From: CAUZJO01 sp963580245
Lineage (GTDB): Bacteria > Sumerlaeota > Sumerlaeia > MVZB01
DNA: 32,543 nucleotides
Direction: 5' to 3'
NCBI GenBank assembly: GCA_963580245.1
Contig: CAUZJO010000039.1
Coordinates: 1-32,543 of the forward strand
Below are positions 24,588 through 32,543 of the stretch, one piece after another (positions within the stretch are counted from its first letter, which is position 1; every line of letters begins with the position of its first letter). The position numbers and the translations under genes are program-made. The notes beneath the pieces were generated by a model, which did no database searches, was not told the DNA's origin, and worked only from the letters and a program-made list of their open reading frames with translations.

Positions 24588-25868
24588 TGTCCCCCCGAAA
24601 AATAGGGTCATCGTTGATGTGAAAGGACTTACGCTGTTCTTGATCCGAGACGCAAATCCAGGTATTTTCCCTTCATGGACACGATTAAAATCCTATGCAA
24701 GAACATTTGGACTCTCTTTTTCTTCGTTCGCCAGCTCCTCGGCTTCGTCCGAACCTTTCTTTGGGCGTTCATCTGTCCCCGAGCGATTCTGGCAGCCAGG
24801 CTGCTGGCGGCTGAAAGCCAATTGGCGGCCTGCAAGGAACGGATCCAACAAAAGAAGGTTCCCCGGCCCAGATTCACGCCTGCCTTCCGGCTGTTATGGG
24901 TCATCTTTTCGAAGGTTGTGGACCGGTGGAAGGATCTGGCCCAGCTGATGAAGCCGGCCACGGTAAAGAAGTGGTATACCCAAGCCTATCGGTTTTTTTG
25001 GCGCTGGAAGTCGAAGGCTGGTCGACCCACGATATCCCAAGAGATGCAGGACCTTATCCGCAAGCTCAGTGGAGAAAACCCGCTGTGGAGTGCGCAACGC
25101 ATTCGCGACACGCTGCGACTGCTTGGCTTCGATCCTCCCTGCGAGGACACGATACGCAAATACATGGTCAAACCCCGTAATCCCAGGGATAGATCCTCGA
25201 CTTGGTTGCCGTTTCTCCGGAATCACCTCGATGTCTCCTGAGCGATCGATTTCTTTACGGTCACGACCATCGGCTTTTCAACCATCTACGTTTCCCTGGT
25301 CATCGATCACGGGCGGCGCAAAGTCATGCATTTTGCCATGACGTCCACGCCGACGATGAGCTGGGTGATCCAGCAATTACGAGAAGCGATGCCTTTTGGT
25401 CTGCAACCGCGCTACATGTTCCGCGATAATGACGGCATCTATGGAACTGAGGTGAAGGCATTTCTCGATCACTGTGGAATTGAGGAGGTGCGGATTGCGT
25501 ATCGAAGTCCTTGGCAGACTCCATACATCGAGCGCTTCATCGGGACACTCCGCCGGGAGCTTCTCGATCACGTAATCATCCTGAATCAAAAGTATCTTAA
25601 GCATTTGCTGACGGAGTATATCGACGATTATTACCACGTTGCCCGCCCTCACCAGGGATTGGACGGCGAAACACCCATCCCTCAGTCAAAACCGGAACCG
25701 ATCACTGGAGCCAAGATCATTTCCATCCCCGTGGTCGGCGGCCTTCATCACCGTTACGAACGACTCGCGGCATAGTGTGAACAGACAGAATCGATCATTT
25801 GTCAGCCTTGGATGCGAATTCATCTCCATCTGCTTTGCCTATCGATGAACAAAAACTCGGGAGGGTCT
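24588..25868 (+). mobile_element. Insertion sequence with DDE (rve-type) transposase, about 1.28 kb
   Basis: The imperfect terminal repeats are TGTCCCCCCGA...TCATCG at 24588-24613, matched by the complement of 25843-25868 (AGACCCTCCCGA...TCATCG). They enclose a single transposase frame. I see no clear target-site duplication outside them. The boundaries are a best reading. Confidence 0.5.
24675..25775 (+). pseudogene. Integrase-core (DDE) transposase with in-frame TGA
   Basis: ATG 24675 opens a frame of 366 codons interrupted by one TGA at 25239-25241. The N-terminal half has a hydrophobic start, KEQ-type helices and an HTH-like segment (SGENPLWSAQRIRDTLRLLG). The second half is an rve integrase core: AIDFFTVTTIGFSTIYVSLV (first Asp), RYMFRDNDGIYG (second Asp), IAYRSPWQTPYIERFIGTLR (Glu) and the typical ending VVGGLHHRYERLAA. 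Relatives have Trp at the TGA position (VS-W-AIDFFTV), two residues before the first catalytic Asp. All DDE residues survive, so either the copy died recently by a TGG-to-TGA change or there is readthrough. The former is more likely. Confidence 0.85.
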
Positions 25869-26041
25869 AATGCCGATTTCTCAACCCGAGCGGTTCTTGT
25901 TTTGCTCAGATGGAATATTTCGAGGGTACAGCGCATATCCATGCGCAAACAAAGCAGAAAAACGGGAAGGAGGTGGTCAAGCAAAAAACCGGATGAATGG
26001 CCGCCCAATCACCTGTCATCGACAGAAGATTTAGGGATTCG
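25869..26041. other. Intergenic region between the IS and the DUF1501 operon end
   Basis: No recognisable gene or RNA. It contains a purine-rich patch (AAACGGGAAGGAGGTGG, about 25962) and is the 3' flank of the DUF1501 gene. Confidence 0.4.
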
Positions 26042-27382
26042 TTAGATGATCTCGGATATCGGCGCGCCTGTCTTGTCTTCGATCGCGTTGGCGATCTTGA
26101 TCGGGCGGCCAATGGGGTGCATGTATTCCTTGGTCCAGTCGATGCCGAACGCCTTATAGACCGTCGCGAAGACGTCGCCCAGCGAGATGCGGCGCTCGGC
26201 GACGTAGGCACCCCGGTCGTCGCTGGCGCCGACGACTTGGCCACCGCGGATCCCCCCGCCGGCCAGCACCACCGACCAGCAATGGGGCCAATGGTCGCGG
26301 CCGAAATCGGGATTGAGGTGCGGGCTGCGGCCGAACTCGCCCAGGACGAGGACCACGGTCGATTCCAGCAGGCCGCGTTGATCGAGGTCCTCGAGCAATG
26401 CGGCGAATGAGCGGTCGAACGCCGGGGCCAGCTCCTCGAGGTGGTGCTTGTCGTTGGTGTTGTGCGTATCCCAGGCCTGCGATTTGTAACCCCCCGCCGT
26501 GACGAACCGGCTGCCCGCCTCGACCAGCCGCCGGGCCAGCAGCAGGCTTTGACCGGGGCCGTCTCGCCCGTAGGCGTCGATCGTATTCTCCGACTCCTGG
26601 GCCAGGTCGAACGCCTCGCGCACTTCAGGCGAGAGGATCATGTTCCACGCCTGATCCATGAAGACGTCCATGTTCGAGAACTCGGCGATCCGGCATTGGC
26701 GGCGGTAGGACTGATCGACGATTTCCAGGAACGAACGGCGGTCTTCGAGGGCCGCGGTCGAGACGGATGACGGCAGGCTCAGGTCCGGGACCGCGAAGTC
26801 CGGGTCGCTGGGGTCGGGCAGGATCATCGGATCGTATTCGGCGCCGATGAAATGCGCGCCGAAGTGCTCATCGTAGCGCTTGCCCTTGGGCATCGCCGGA
26901 ACCATGACGTGGGCCGGGATATTGCCGCGCGGTCCCCTCTCCCGGGTGATGATCGAGCCGAACGCCGGGAAATTCATCGCCGTGTTCGGGCGATGTCCGG
27001 TCGCGGCGTAGTGCGACGCCTGCACATGGTTGTCCTCCTCGGTCTGGACCGAGCGCAGGAGGGCCAGTTTATCGACGTGCTTGGCCAGCCGGGGCAGTGT
27101 TTCGGAGATCTGGATGCCGTCGACGTTGGTGCCGATCGGCTTGAACGAGCTGTTGGGCTTGGGGTCCCAGGTATCGATCTGACTCGGCCCGCCGTCGAGC
27201 CACACCAAGATGCAGGCCTCGGCCCTCGCCGCCGCCTCCCCGCCGGTCAGCGCGGCGACGGCCTGCTTCAGCGACAGGTATTGACTGAGCCCAATCCCCA
27301 ACGAACTCAGCGCCCCGACACGCAAGAAGTCGCGGCGTTTCAGATGCTTCCCGTCACAGCCCCAGTGGATTTGCTTCATCAT
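26042..27382 (-). CDS. DUF1501 sulfatase-like protein with Tat signal
   Basis: This 446-residue protein starts at ATG 27382 or 27379, behind AAGAGG. The N-terminus carries a twin-arginine signal (KRRDFLRVGALSSLGIGLSQ). The mature protein has the DUF1501 landmarks ILVWLDGGPSQIDTWDPKP, LPRLAKHVDKLALLRSV, HYAATGHRPN, WDTHNTNDKHHLEELAPAFD and VLVLGEFGRSPHLN, and it ends with a HCWSVVLAGGGIRGG..G-type block. DUF1501 belongs to the alkaline-phosphatase-like/sulfatase superfamily and is nearly always paired with DUF1549/DUF1553 proteins in Planctomycetota and relatives. The cellular role is not established; breakdown of sulfated or complex carbon is often suggested. It is the last gene of the operon. 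Confidence 0.92.
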   Translation of the reverse strand: MMKQIHWGCDGKHLKRRDFLRVGALSSLGIGLSQYLSLKQAVAALTGGEAAARAEACILVWLDGGPSQIDTWDPKPNSSFKPIGTNVDGIQISETLPRLAKHVDKLALLRSVQTEEDNHVQASHYAATGHRPNTAMNFPAFGSIITRERGPRGNIPAHVMVPAMPKGKRYDEHFGAHFIGAEYDPMILPDPSDPDFAVPDLSLPSSVSTAALEDRRSFLEIVDQSYRRQCRIAEFSNMDVFMDQAWNMILSPEVREAFDLAQESENTIDAYGRDGPGQSLLLARRLVEAGSRFVTAGGYKSQAWDTHNTNDKHHLEELAPAFDRSFAALLEDLDQRGLLESTVVLVLGEFGRSPHLNPDFGRDHWPHCWSVVLAGGGIRGGQVVGASDDRGAYVAERRISLGDVFATVYKAFGIDWTKEYMHPIGRPIKIANAIEDKTGAPISEII

Positions 27383-27415
27383 CACATCCTCTTACCCTGA
27401 TCGATCATCGGCATT

Positions 27416-27586
27416 TCAGTTGAAGCGCGTGATCAAGCCAATTGCCATTCGTGGTAAACCAACGAGTGCCATAAGGGCAAGAGAGGCTCGGTCAGTCCGA
27501 TTAGCCACGTCTCCCTCCCATTGCCGTTTATTGTTGGCCAAGGCGTGAGAGAGCTGATTGAGCGCGTCGTTAGAGTTGGCTATCAT
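27416..27586 (-). CDS. Possible 56-residue small protein inside the DUF1553/DUF1501 operon
   Basis: ATG 27586 lies 26 bases after the DUF1553 stop and TGA 27416 lies 34 bases before the DUF1501 start, so the frame fills an otherwise empty 230-bp gap on the same strand. The product begins MIANSNDALNQLSHALANN with a polar helical half. It then has a more hydrophobic half (ASLALMALVGLPRMAIGLIT) that could be an amphipathic or membrane-seeking helix, and it ends RFN. AAGGA lies close before the ATG, with short spacing. I recognise no family. It may be chance. Confidence 0.4.
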   Translation of the reverse strand: MIANSNDALNQLSHALANNKRQWEGDVANRTDRASLALMALVGLPRMAIGLITRFN

Positions 27587-27611
27587 TTCCTTATTGAGAT
27601 TGAGAGCCTAT

Positions 27612-30503
27612 TTACGGCTTATAAGCAAACTCCCGTGAACTCATAATCGCCCATAACAGGTTTTGGTAGGCCTCGACGCGAGAGGGGTATGCGGCAATCT
27701 TTACTTCCAACACACCCATCTCCGCGTCGCTCGGGAAACGGGAAAAGGCGGTCAGATAGAGTTCCTCGATGACCTCCCGATCGCTCGCGCCGCTCTCAAT
27801 CAACTGACCGAGCTTTCCGCCTTCGTTCGACAACTTTTCAATGTATGTCGAGCCAACCCATACATGCAAGGCCTGAGCAAGTTTGGGCTTGCCGTCGCGT
27901 TCGGGCAGTGATTGGCGCAATGATCGGCCGTAAATCTCCAGGAACCTTGACGGCCAACCCGGCGACTTGAGTTGGACGGCGCGCGTGCCGGGGGGTGCCT
28001 TGGACGACTCCTCGCCCGTGAAAATCTCCGGCACGCCGGTCACGTCGCAGATCGCGTCGAGCAGGACCTCGGCGTCGAGCGGGCGAGGTATCGCGTGGGA
28101 GTAGTTGATCGTGTCGACCCCGTTCGAGGCATTCGGCGCGTGGCTGAGCTGGTAGGTCCGGGAGCGGACGATCTTGCGGATCAGATGCTTCAAATCGTAG
28201 CCGTGCGCCTCGAAGTCACACGCCAGCGCGTCGAGCAACGCGGGATGGGACGGGGGGTTGGTCGAGCGGAAATCGTCGACTGGATCGACGATCCCGCGTC
28301 CGAAGAAATAGCTCCACATCCGGTTCACGATCGCCTCGGTGAAGTAAGGATGCGACGTGATCCAGGCGGCCAGTTCCGCGCGCGGATCGGCGCGCCTCTG
28401 CACGGGCAGCGGCGTCCCGTCCAGGAAGGCGGGGGTTACCGCTTTCTTCGTGCGTGGGTGTTTCACCTTGGCGCTTTCGACGAACATCGGGTGATCAATG
28501 CGCCAGTCCGGGTCATCGAAAATCACCGATTCGATGCCCTCGCTCCATTCGGTGGCATACATGCCGCCGTAAAAGGCCGCCGTCTGCCAGAACTGGTTCT
28601 GGCTCCAGGATTCGAAGGGGTGGTTGTGGCACTGCGCGCAATCGAGCCGGCGCCCCATGAACACGCGCAGTTCTTCGGCGACGATCGCCTCGATCGGCGT
28701 GATCTTGGCGTAGAGCGAGTAGTGACGCGAGGGTCCGTCAAAACCCGTCGCCCCGAGCCGCTCGCGCGCCATCTGGTCGTAGGGCTTGTTATTCGCAATG
28801 CCGTCATGGACCCATTCCCAGTAAGAGGCGATCGCCAGGCCGCGGTTGCCGTCGCCGACGCGGAAGATGTCGGCAAACCGGAACGTCCAGTATTCGACGT
28901 ATTCGGGCGAATCCAGGAGCGTCTCGATCAACTTGTCCCGCTTCTTGGGGTCCGGATCGGCCAAGAACTCGCGGACACGCGCCGGCGGCGGGAGTCTGCC
29001 GGCCACGTCCAGGCATATCCGACGCAGGAATTCTTCGTCCGACGAGAGCTCGGAGGGCAGGATGTGAAACTTGCGCAGCTTGGCGAAGACGTGCTCATCG
29101 ATCAAGTTGCGGCGCGGCACGTCGGGATAGTCGGCGATCAGCTCTTCGATCACACCGAAGCGCGCCGTGGCGTCGCGGCCGGCGGCGCGAATAATCACGT
29201 CGGTCTCCCCTCGCCCCACGGCCGTGACGCGGCCCGATTCGCTGACCTTGAGTACTTCCTTGTTGTTGGATTCGAAGTGGACCTGGTCGGTGACGCCCTC
29301 GGTCCGGCCATTGGCGAGGTGCGCGATGACGACCATTTGGCGCTCGTCATCGAGTTTCAAGACCGCATCCTTGGGGAAGACCTCCAGCCTTTCGATCGCG
29401 AGTTTCTCGGCACCCTGCTCATCGAACGGGGCGCCGTCGCGAGCCCAGTCCAGAAGTCTGCGATACGCCGGCGAGTTCTCACTGAAGACCCTGCCGCCCT
29501 CGTGGTCCGCGCCATACGTCGCCTTGAGCAGAAGCAGACTCTCCTCCGGCTCCTCGATGTTGACGCGCGGGATTCGTTCTCCCTCGACCTCGTCGGTCAG
29601 GACCTGGTAAGTCCCTCCCTTCACGATCCACCCATAATCGTCTTCGGGGTGGATGGCGTTGATGGCGAGTTTGAGTCCGCCGCGGCCCTTGACCCCGCCG
29701 TGGCATTCCGCGGCGTTACAACCCTCCCGAGTAAGCACGCCGCCGATCTGGCGCTGGAAGTTGAACGGCGGGCGCTCCCGGGTTCCCTCGATCCGGACTT
29801 GGCTGAGGGCGGTCAAGCCGCCGACCTCGGCCTTCAGTTCAAGCTCACCGTCGGCCAGGGCACTCAGTCGGCCTTCGCCGTCGAGAGTCGAAATATCCGG
29901 GTCCGTTGGCGTGAAGCGCGCGTGAAGCGTCAGGTCTCGTTCAAGTCCGTCTTCGTATTCGCCGAGAACGACGAACCGCTGGGTCGCGCCCGGACCCCAC
30001 AGAGTCGGCGACCGGGGCCAGAGGCGCAGGGAAACCAAGCCGCTCAACTCGGGTCCCGCCGCCGGTGGCTCGGCCTGCGCCGGCGACCGCTCGGCCGGTA
30101 CTTCCGGCGATGCCGAGGCTCCCGACTCAACTTGAGGGGCACGGGCCTCCGATAGGAGTTTCACGTATTGGGCGAGGGTCGAAATCTCTTCCGCGGAGAG
30201 CTTTTCGGCCTGCGGCTTCATCAAGGTCTCCGGGATGCCATCGCGGATCGTGCGTTCGATATCTTCCAGGCGATCCCCGTGCAGCCACTGCTCATCGACG
30301 AGGTTCAGCCTCGGCACATCGGCGTTGCCCTCCGCCTCATGGCAAATCGCGCACTGCTCTTCAAAGAGGGCCGCCGCTTCGGCTAGAGCTTCTCCCTCGA
30401 TCTGACCCGATTCGGCGGTCCCGGAGCCGGTTGCCACATCCAGCAAGACGATAAGACAACTTACGACGAGACCCAGCCGTGGTCCTTGTTTCCGTTTTCG
30501 CAT
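27612..30503 (-). CDS. Cytochrome c - Ig-like - PSCyt/DUF1549-DUF1553 multidomain exported protein
   Basis: This 963-residue protein starts at ATG 30503 (AAGGG upstream) with a signal peptide. Residues 40-120 are a class-I cytochrome c domain (CAICH, 51-55). A Pro/Ala/Glu linker leads to an Ig/Big_2-like domain (WGPGATQRFVVLGEYEDG). A second redox-type motif follows (CNAAECHG, first Cys about 262), then a second Big_2-like domain (LANGRTEGVTDQVHFES..KVSESGRVTAVGRG). DUF1549 comes next (RRNLIDEHVFAKLRKFHILPS, FLRRICLDVAGRLP, CAQCHNHPF at about 622-630). The last part is DUF1553 (ELAAWITSHPYFTEAIVNRMW, FFGRGIVDPVDDFRSTNPPSHP and the ending YQNLLWAIMSSREFAYKP). It could bind up to three hemes. 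It is 42 bp downstream of the PPC-domain gene and is thought to work with DUF1501. Confidence 0.93.
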   Translation of the reverse strand: MRKRKQGPRLGLVVSCLIVLLDVATGSGTAESGQIEGEALAEAAALFEEQCAICHEAEGNADVPRLNLVDEQWLHGDRLEDIERTIRDGIPETLMKPQAEKLSAEEISTLAQYVKLLSEARAPQVESGASASPEVPAERSPAQAEPPAAGPELSGLVSLRLWPRSPTLWGPGATQRFVVLGEYEDGLERDLTLHARFTPTDPDISTLDGEGRLSALADGELELKAEVGGLTALSQVRIEGTRERPPFNFQRQIGGVLTREGCNAAECHGGVKGRGGLKLAINAIHPEDDYGWIVKGGTYQVLTDEVEGERIPRVNIEEPEESLLLLKATYGADHEGGRVFSENSPAYRRLLDWARDGAPFDEQGAEKLAIERLEVFPKDAVLKLDDERQMVVIAHLANGRTEGVTDQVHFESNNKEVLKVSESGRVTAVGRGETDVIIRAAGRDATARFGVIEELIADYPDVPRRNLIDEHVFAKLRKFHILPSELSSDEEFLRRICLDVAGRLPPPARVREFLADPDPKKRDKLIETLLDSPEYVEYWTFRFADIFRVGDGNRGLAIASYWEWVHDGIANNKPYDQMARERLGATGFDGPSRHYSLYAKITPIEAIVAEELRVFMGRRLDCAQCHNHPFESWSQNQFWQTAAFYGGMYATEWSEGIESVIFDDPDWRIDHPMFVESAKVKHPRTKKAVTPAFLDGTPLPVQRRADPRAELAAWITSHPYFTEAIVNRMWSYFFGRGIVDPVDDFRSTNPPSHPALLDALACDFEAHGYDLKHLIRKIVRSRTYQLSHAPNASNGVDTINYSHAIPRPLDAEVLLDAICDVTGVPEIFTGEESSKAPPGTRAVQLKSPGWPSRFLEIYGRSLRQSLPERDGKPKLAQALHVWVGSTYIEKLSNEGGKLGQLIESGASDREVIEELYLTAFSRFPSDAEMGVLEVKIAAYPSRVEAYQNLLWAIMSSREFAYKP

Positions 30504-30545
30504 GATAGGCCCTTTAACCAGATCTCATCTGGAAGTCTGCAGTGG

Positions 30546-32300
30546 TTATTTTAACACCATCAAAGGGACTTCCCGAACAAAAAAGGGTTGGCCCGCGTTG
30601 CCCTGCATGATGGGGATAGCGGACAGCCGGATCAACCAAGGCATGACGGTCGCCGGCGCCTCGGGGGCGGCGTAAAGGACCAGGGCGACATCGCCACGCT
30701 CAGGCCGGAAGCGATCGATAGTGATCGACCCCAGAGGGGGCGGGACGTCCTTCTTGGGCTCGCTGGCCGCCAGGACCGTAACGCCGGGCGGCAGGTTGTC
30801 GACCAGGAGCGCGATTTCCCCCTCGAATCCCTCCTCCCGCTCGACAACGACGTTGAGCTTCCCCGTTCGGCCCGCGCCCAGGTTCATATGATCCACGCCG
30901 ACCCTGACCTCACCCACGTGCGGTGTTTGGGGTCGGATGAGCACCCGGTAAGTGAACTCGGGCCCCGCCGCGCGCGAGGTCAGATCGCTGATCCGCAGGG
31001 TATACTCACCGGCCGTCTCGAAGCTGTGTATGACCTTGGCCTCGACGGTTTTGACCCAATCGTCGCCGTCGCCCCCGACTTCCTTGAACAGGTTGGTCAC
31101 AACCTCCATCCCACCGGCCTCCAGCACAGCGAGACGTGGGTTGAAATGCGGCGGCGGGAGATCGGGGGTCTCGATCTCAAACGCCAGTTTCTGCCCCTCG
31201 CCGACCTGCAACTTGAATATGTCTATATCGTCCCGGCTCTGGATCACTCCTTCAACGATTCCAGGTACGGCCACGTTCAATGCCTCGACTTGCGAATCGT
31301 TGGGTTCGGTTTCTTTCGTCCAGGTCAGCGTGGCCTCGGTGCTCTGACCCGGTGGCGCTCGCCGGAGCACTTCCTCAATCCATCCGGCGTCGAGCTTGCG
31401 CGCGAAGTCGCGTTCGCGGCCCTCTGATTGCCACGGATTGGCCCCGCCGGCACGAGCGTGAAGCTCTTGCATCGAGTCGTTGACATCCGCGGCAGGAAGG
31501 ATATGGAGTTGGTACGTATAGCCTGGTCCCCCGAAGTTGGGGATCGCGACATAACCTTCATCCAGCGCGCCAATCTCGACCACGTAGCGGCTAGATTCCT
31601 CGAATCGGTGTGCTAGACGCGGTAGGTGGTCCACCGTACGGCTGTTGGACGTTAACCGCCGCAGCCGGTCCGCATCGAACCAGCTCCCCGATTGCTCATA
31701 CAGCGTGATCATGGGCGTCCGCTTTGGCGGCCAATCGCCCAGCTGGACCTCAAACATCAGCTCTTGGCCCGCTTTCGCTTCCAAGAAGTAACGGTCCACT
31801 TCGCCCGGTTCATCGAGCCGGCCATTGATGACGACCGGAAATGCGTGCAAGGCCTGTTGCGTCTCGTTCCGCGAACGTAACTCCCCTTCCGTCACCACCG
31901 TGGCCGTATTGACAAAAAACTTCAAAGCGTTGGAGACACCGCCGGTCGAGACCAGCCGCACCGAGTGCAACCCCAGGGGCGCGGCGCGGTCGACTTCGAC
32001 CACCAGGGCCGCCCGATGCCCCGGAATCACGTTTGCCTTGTTTTCCTTGGTATCCTCTTCATAACCCGCCAGGTGCGTCAGCTCGACCTCTTCGACCGAC
32101 TTCACGTAGGCCCTGAGCTGTTCGCCGTCGAACAGGACCGAGTGCGCCCCCTCCAGATGCTCCCCATGAATTTCAACCTCGAACGTGGTCCCCTGCCGCC
32201 CCCCCGGTGGGAAGACCGAAACCAACCGCGGCGCGGCCTCGGTTACCGGCGATAGCGAGTAGAGAATCAGAACAAGAAGGATGGCTGACCGTTTGACCAT
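30546..32300 (-). CDS. Secreted IPT/TIG and PPC-domain protein of the DUF1549/DUF1501 operon
   Basis: This 584-residue protein starts at ATG 32300 behind GGGAA, 27 nt or so from the predicted transcription start. The signal peptide is VKRSAILLVLILYSLSPVTEA. Residues 25-140 resemble an IPT/TIG domain (RLVSVFPPGGRQGTTFEVEI, FFVNT). At least two PPC (pre-peptidase C-terminal) beta domains follow, each opening with an Asn/Gly-Asp-x-Asp-x-F/Y block (RLDEPGEVDRYFLEAKAGQE; KETEPNDSQVEALN, then DDIDIFKLQVGEGQ). A final Ig-like domain precedes VPLMVLK. Such proteins commonly open DUF1549-DUF1501 operons and may bind polysaccharide or protein at the cell surface. No catalytic motif is visible. Longer upstream starts lack a signal peptide and are rejected. 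Confidence 0.9.
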   Translation of the reverse strand: MVKRSAILLVLILYSLSPVTEAAPRLVSVFPPGGRQGTTFEVEIHGEHLEGAHSVLFDGEQLRAYVKSVEEVELTHLAGYEEDTKENKANVIPGHRAALVVEVDRAAPLGLHSVRLVSTGGVSNALKFFVNTATVVTEGELRSRNETQQALHAFPVVINGRLDEPGEVDRYFLEAKAGQELMFEVQLGDWPPKRTPMITLYEQSGSWFDADRLRRLTSNSRTVDHLPRLAHRFEESSRYVVEIGALDEGYVAIPNFGGPGYTYQLHILPAADVNDSMQELHARAGGANPWQSEGRERDFARKLDAGWIEEVLRRAPPGQSTEATLTWTKETEPNDSQVEALNVAVPGIVEGVIQSRDDIDIFKLQVGEGQKLAFEIETPDLPPPHFNPRLAVLEAGGMEVVTNLFKEVGGDGDDWVKTVEAKVIHSFETAGEYTLRISDLTSRAAGPEFTYRVLIRPQTPHVGEVRVGVDHMNLGAGRTGKLNVVVEREEGFEGEIALLVDNLPPGVTVLAASEPKKDVPPPLGSITIDRFRPERGDVALVLYAAPEAPATVMPWLIRLSAIPIMQGNAGQPFFVREVPLMVLK

Positions 32301-32333
32301 TAGTTCCCGTTTTCTGTTCGGTTGCTGCTTCAC

Positions 32334-32363
32334 ATTATATTTCTCGGCGATGTAACCGGTCAA
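32334..32363 (-). promoter_or_regulatory. Sigma-70-type promoter of the PPC - PSCyt - DUF1501 operon
   Basis: On the minus strand TTGACC (32363-32358) and TATAAT (32339-32334) are separated by 18 bp, a near-perfect promoter. The predicted start is close to 32327, giving a leader of about 27 nt before ATG 32300. Confidence 0.75.
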
Positions 32364-32488
32364 GGATAACCTATATTCGCCCAGCCTTCTGCGCCTCCCC
32401 CCAATCTTAGACCACAAACCGGCGAATTTAAGGTGGAATCTGTGGTTGCCTGTTGCGTGTTTTGAGCGGTCAACAAGCCGCCCCTGCT

Positions 32489-32536
32489 GATGCCGTTGCG
32501 TGGCGCGGCCCGTCCCCGAAGCGAAGCGACGGCATC
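32489..32536. repeat. Inverted repeat at the right edge
   Basis: GATGCCGT (32489-32496) is complementary to ACGGCATC (32529-32536) around a GC-rich 32-base interval that could fold further. It could be a terminator, a REP-like palindrome or one end of a repeat that continues beyond the window. Confidence 0.45.
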
Positions 32537-32543
32537 TCGCTCG

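Noticed and set aside
10301..25241. TGA read as tryptophan (alternative genetic code), because TGA occurs at Trp-like positions in the nuclease and the transposase
   Set aside because: TGA ends intact genes here at the expected length (for example the HisN-like gene, gspH, the Gfo/Idh/MocA gene and the DUF374 gene). The other broken genes carry TAA and TAG instead, so simple decay is the better reading.
27972..30155. A 727-codon plus-strand open frame opposite the DUF1549/DUF1553 gene
   Set aside because: It is the shadow of a high-GC gene with strong domain evidence on the other strand; its composition is Arg/Val/Asp-biased and has no motif.
1..32543. CRISPR array, rRNA gene or complete tRNA gene
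   Set aside because: No regularly spaced repeats, no rRNA-like segments, and the only tRNA sequence is the 3' half at 458-504.

Overview
The window (about 60% GC by eye) comes from a diderm bacterium. It has lipid A synthesis (LpxB), a lysophospholipid acyltransferase of the DUF374 type, an MlaE-type outer-membrane lipid transporter and a type II secretion/type IV pilus-like operon. It also has the DUF1501 / DUF1549-DUF1553 / PPC-domain gene set that is common in Planctomycetota and related deep lineages (Verrucomicrobiota, Hydrogenedentota, Sumerlaeota). I place it in that neighbourhood but cannot fix the phylum from the sequence.

Region 1 (1-4.8 kb) is a decayed accessory zone. It holds a partial IS3-type orfA, the 3' half of a tRNA-Val(TAC) gene acting as an attachment-site scar, a tyrosine-recombinase pseudogene facing it, a truncated TIR-domain gene, and a large secreted glycoside-hydrolase-like gene broken by an amber stop and a frameshift. 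Small, apparently coupled reading frames follow. Region 2 (4.8-10.6 kb) holds a WecG/TagA/CpsF glycosyltransferase, an exported protein with a good sigma-70 promoter, a HisN-like phosphatase, a winged-helix/DnaD-like protein, a GT-C polyprenol-dependent glycosyltransferase and a broken ERCC4-HhH nuclease.

Region 3 (10.6-17.8 kb) is a co-directional secretion/pseudopilus operon, gspE-F-H-I-J-K. It has no gspG between F and H, its GspE starts with an MshEN c-di-GMP-binding module, and a weakly riboswitch-like leader precedes it. Region 4 (17.9-22.4 kb) is about the outer membrane: a single-polypeptide MlaF-MlaE fusion on the plus strand converges on a minus-strand operon Gfo/Idh/MocA oxidoreductase - lpxB - DUF374 acyltransferase. 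The oxidoreductase could be a GnnA-type UDP-GlcNAc oxidase for amide-linked lipid A. Region 5 (22.5-25.9 kb) has a palindrome cluster, a polytopic membrane protein divergent from a gluzincin peptidase, and an insertion sequence whose transposase carries an in-frame TGA.

Region 6 (26.0-32.4 kb) is a minus-strand operon driven by a near-consensus promoter. In transcription order it encodes a secreted IPT/PPC-domain protein, a 963-residue cytochrome c-Ig-DUF1549-DUF1553 protein, a possible 56-residue small protein, and a Tat-exported DUF1501 protein.
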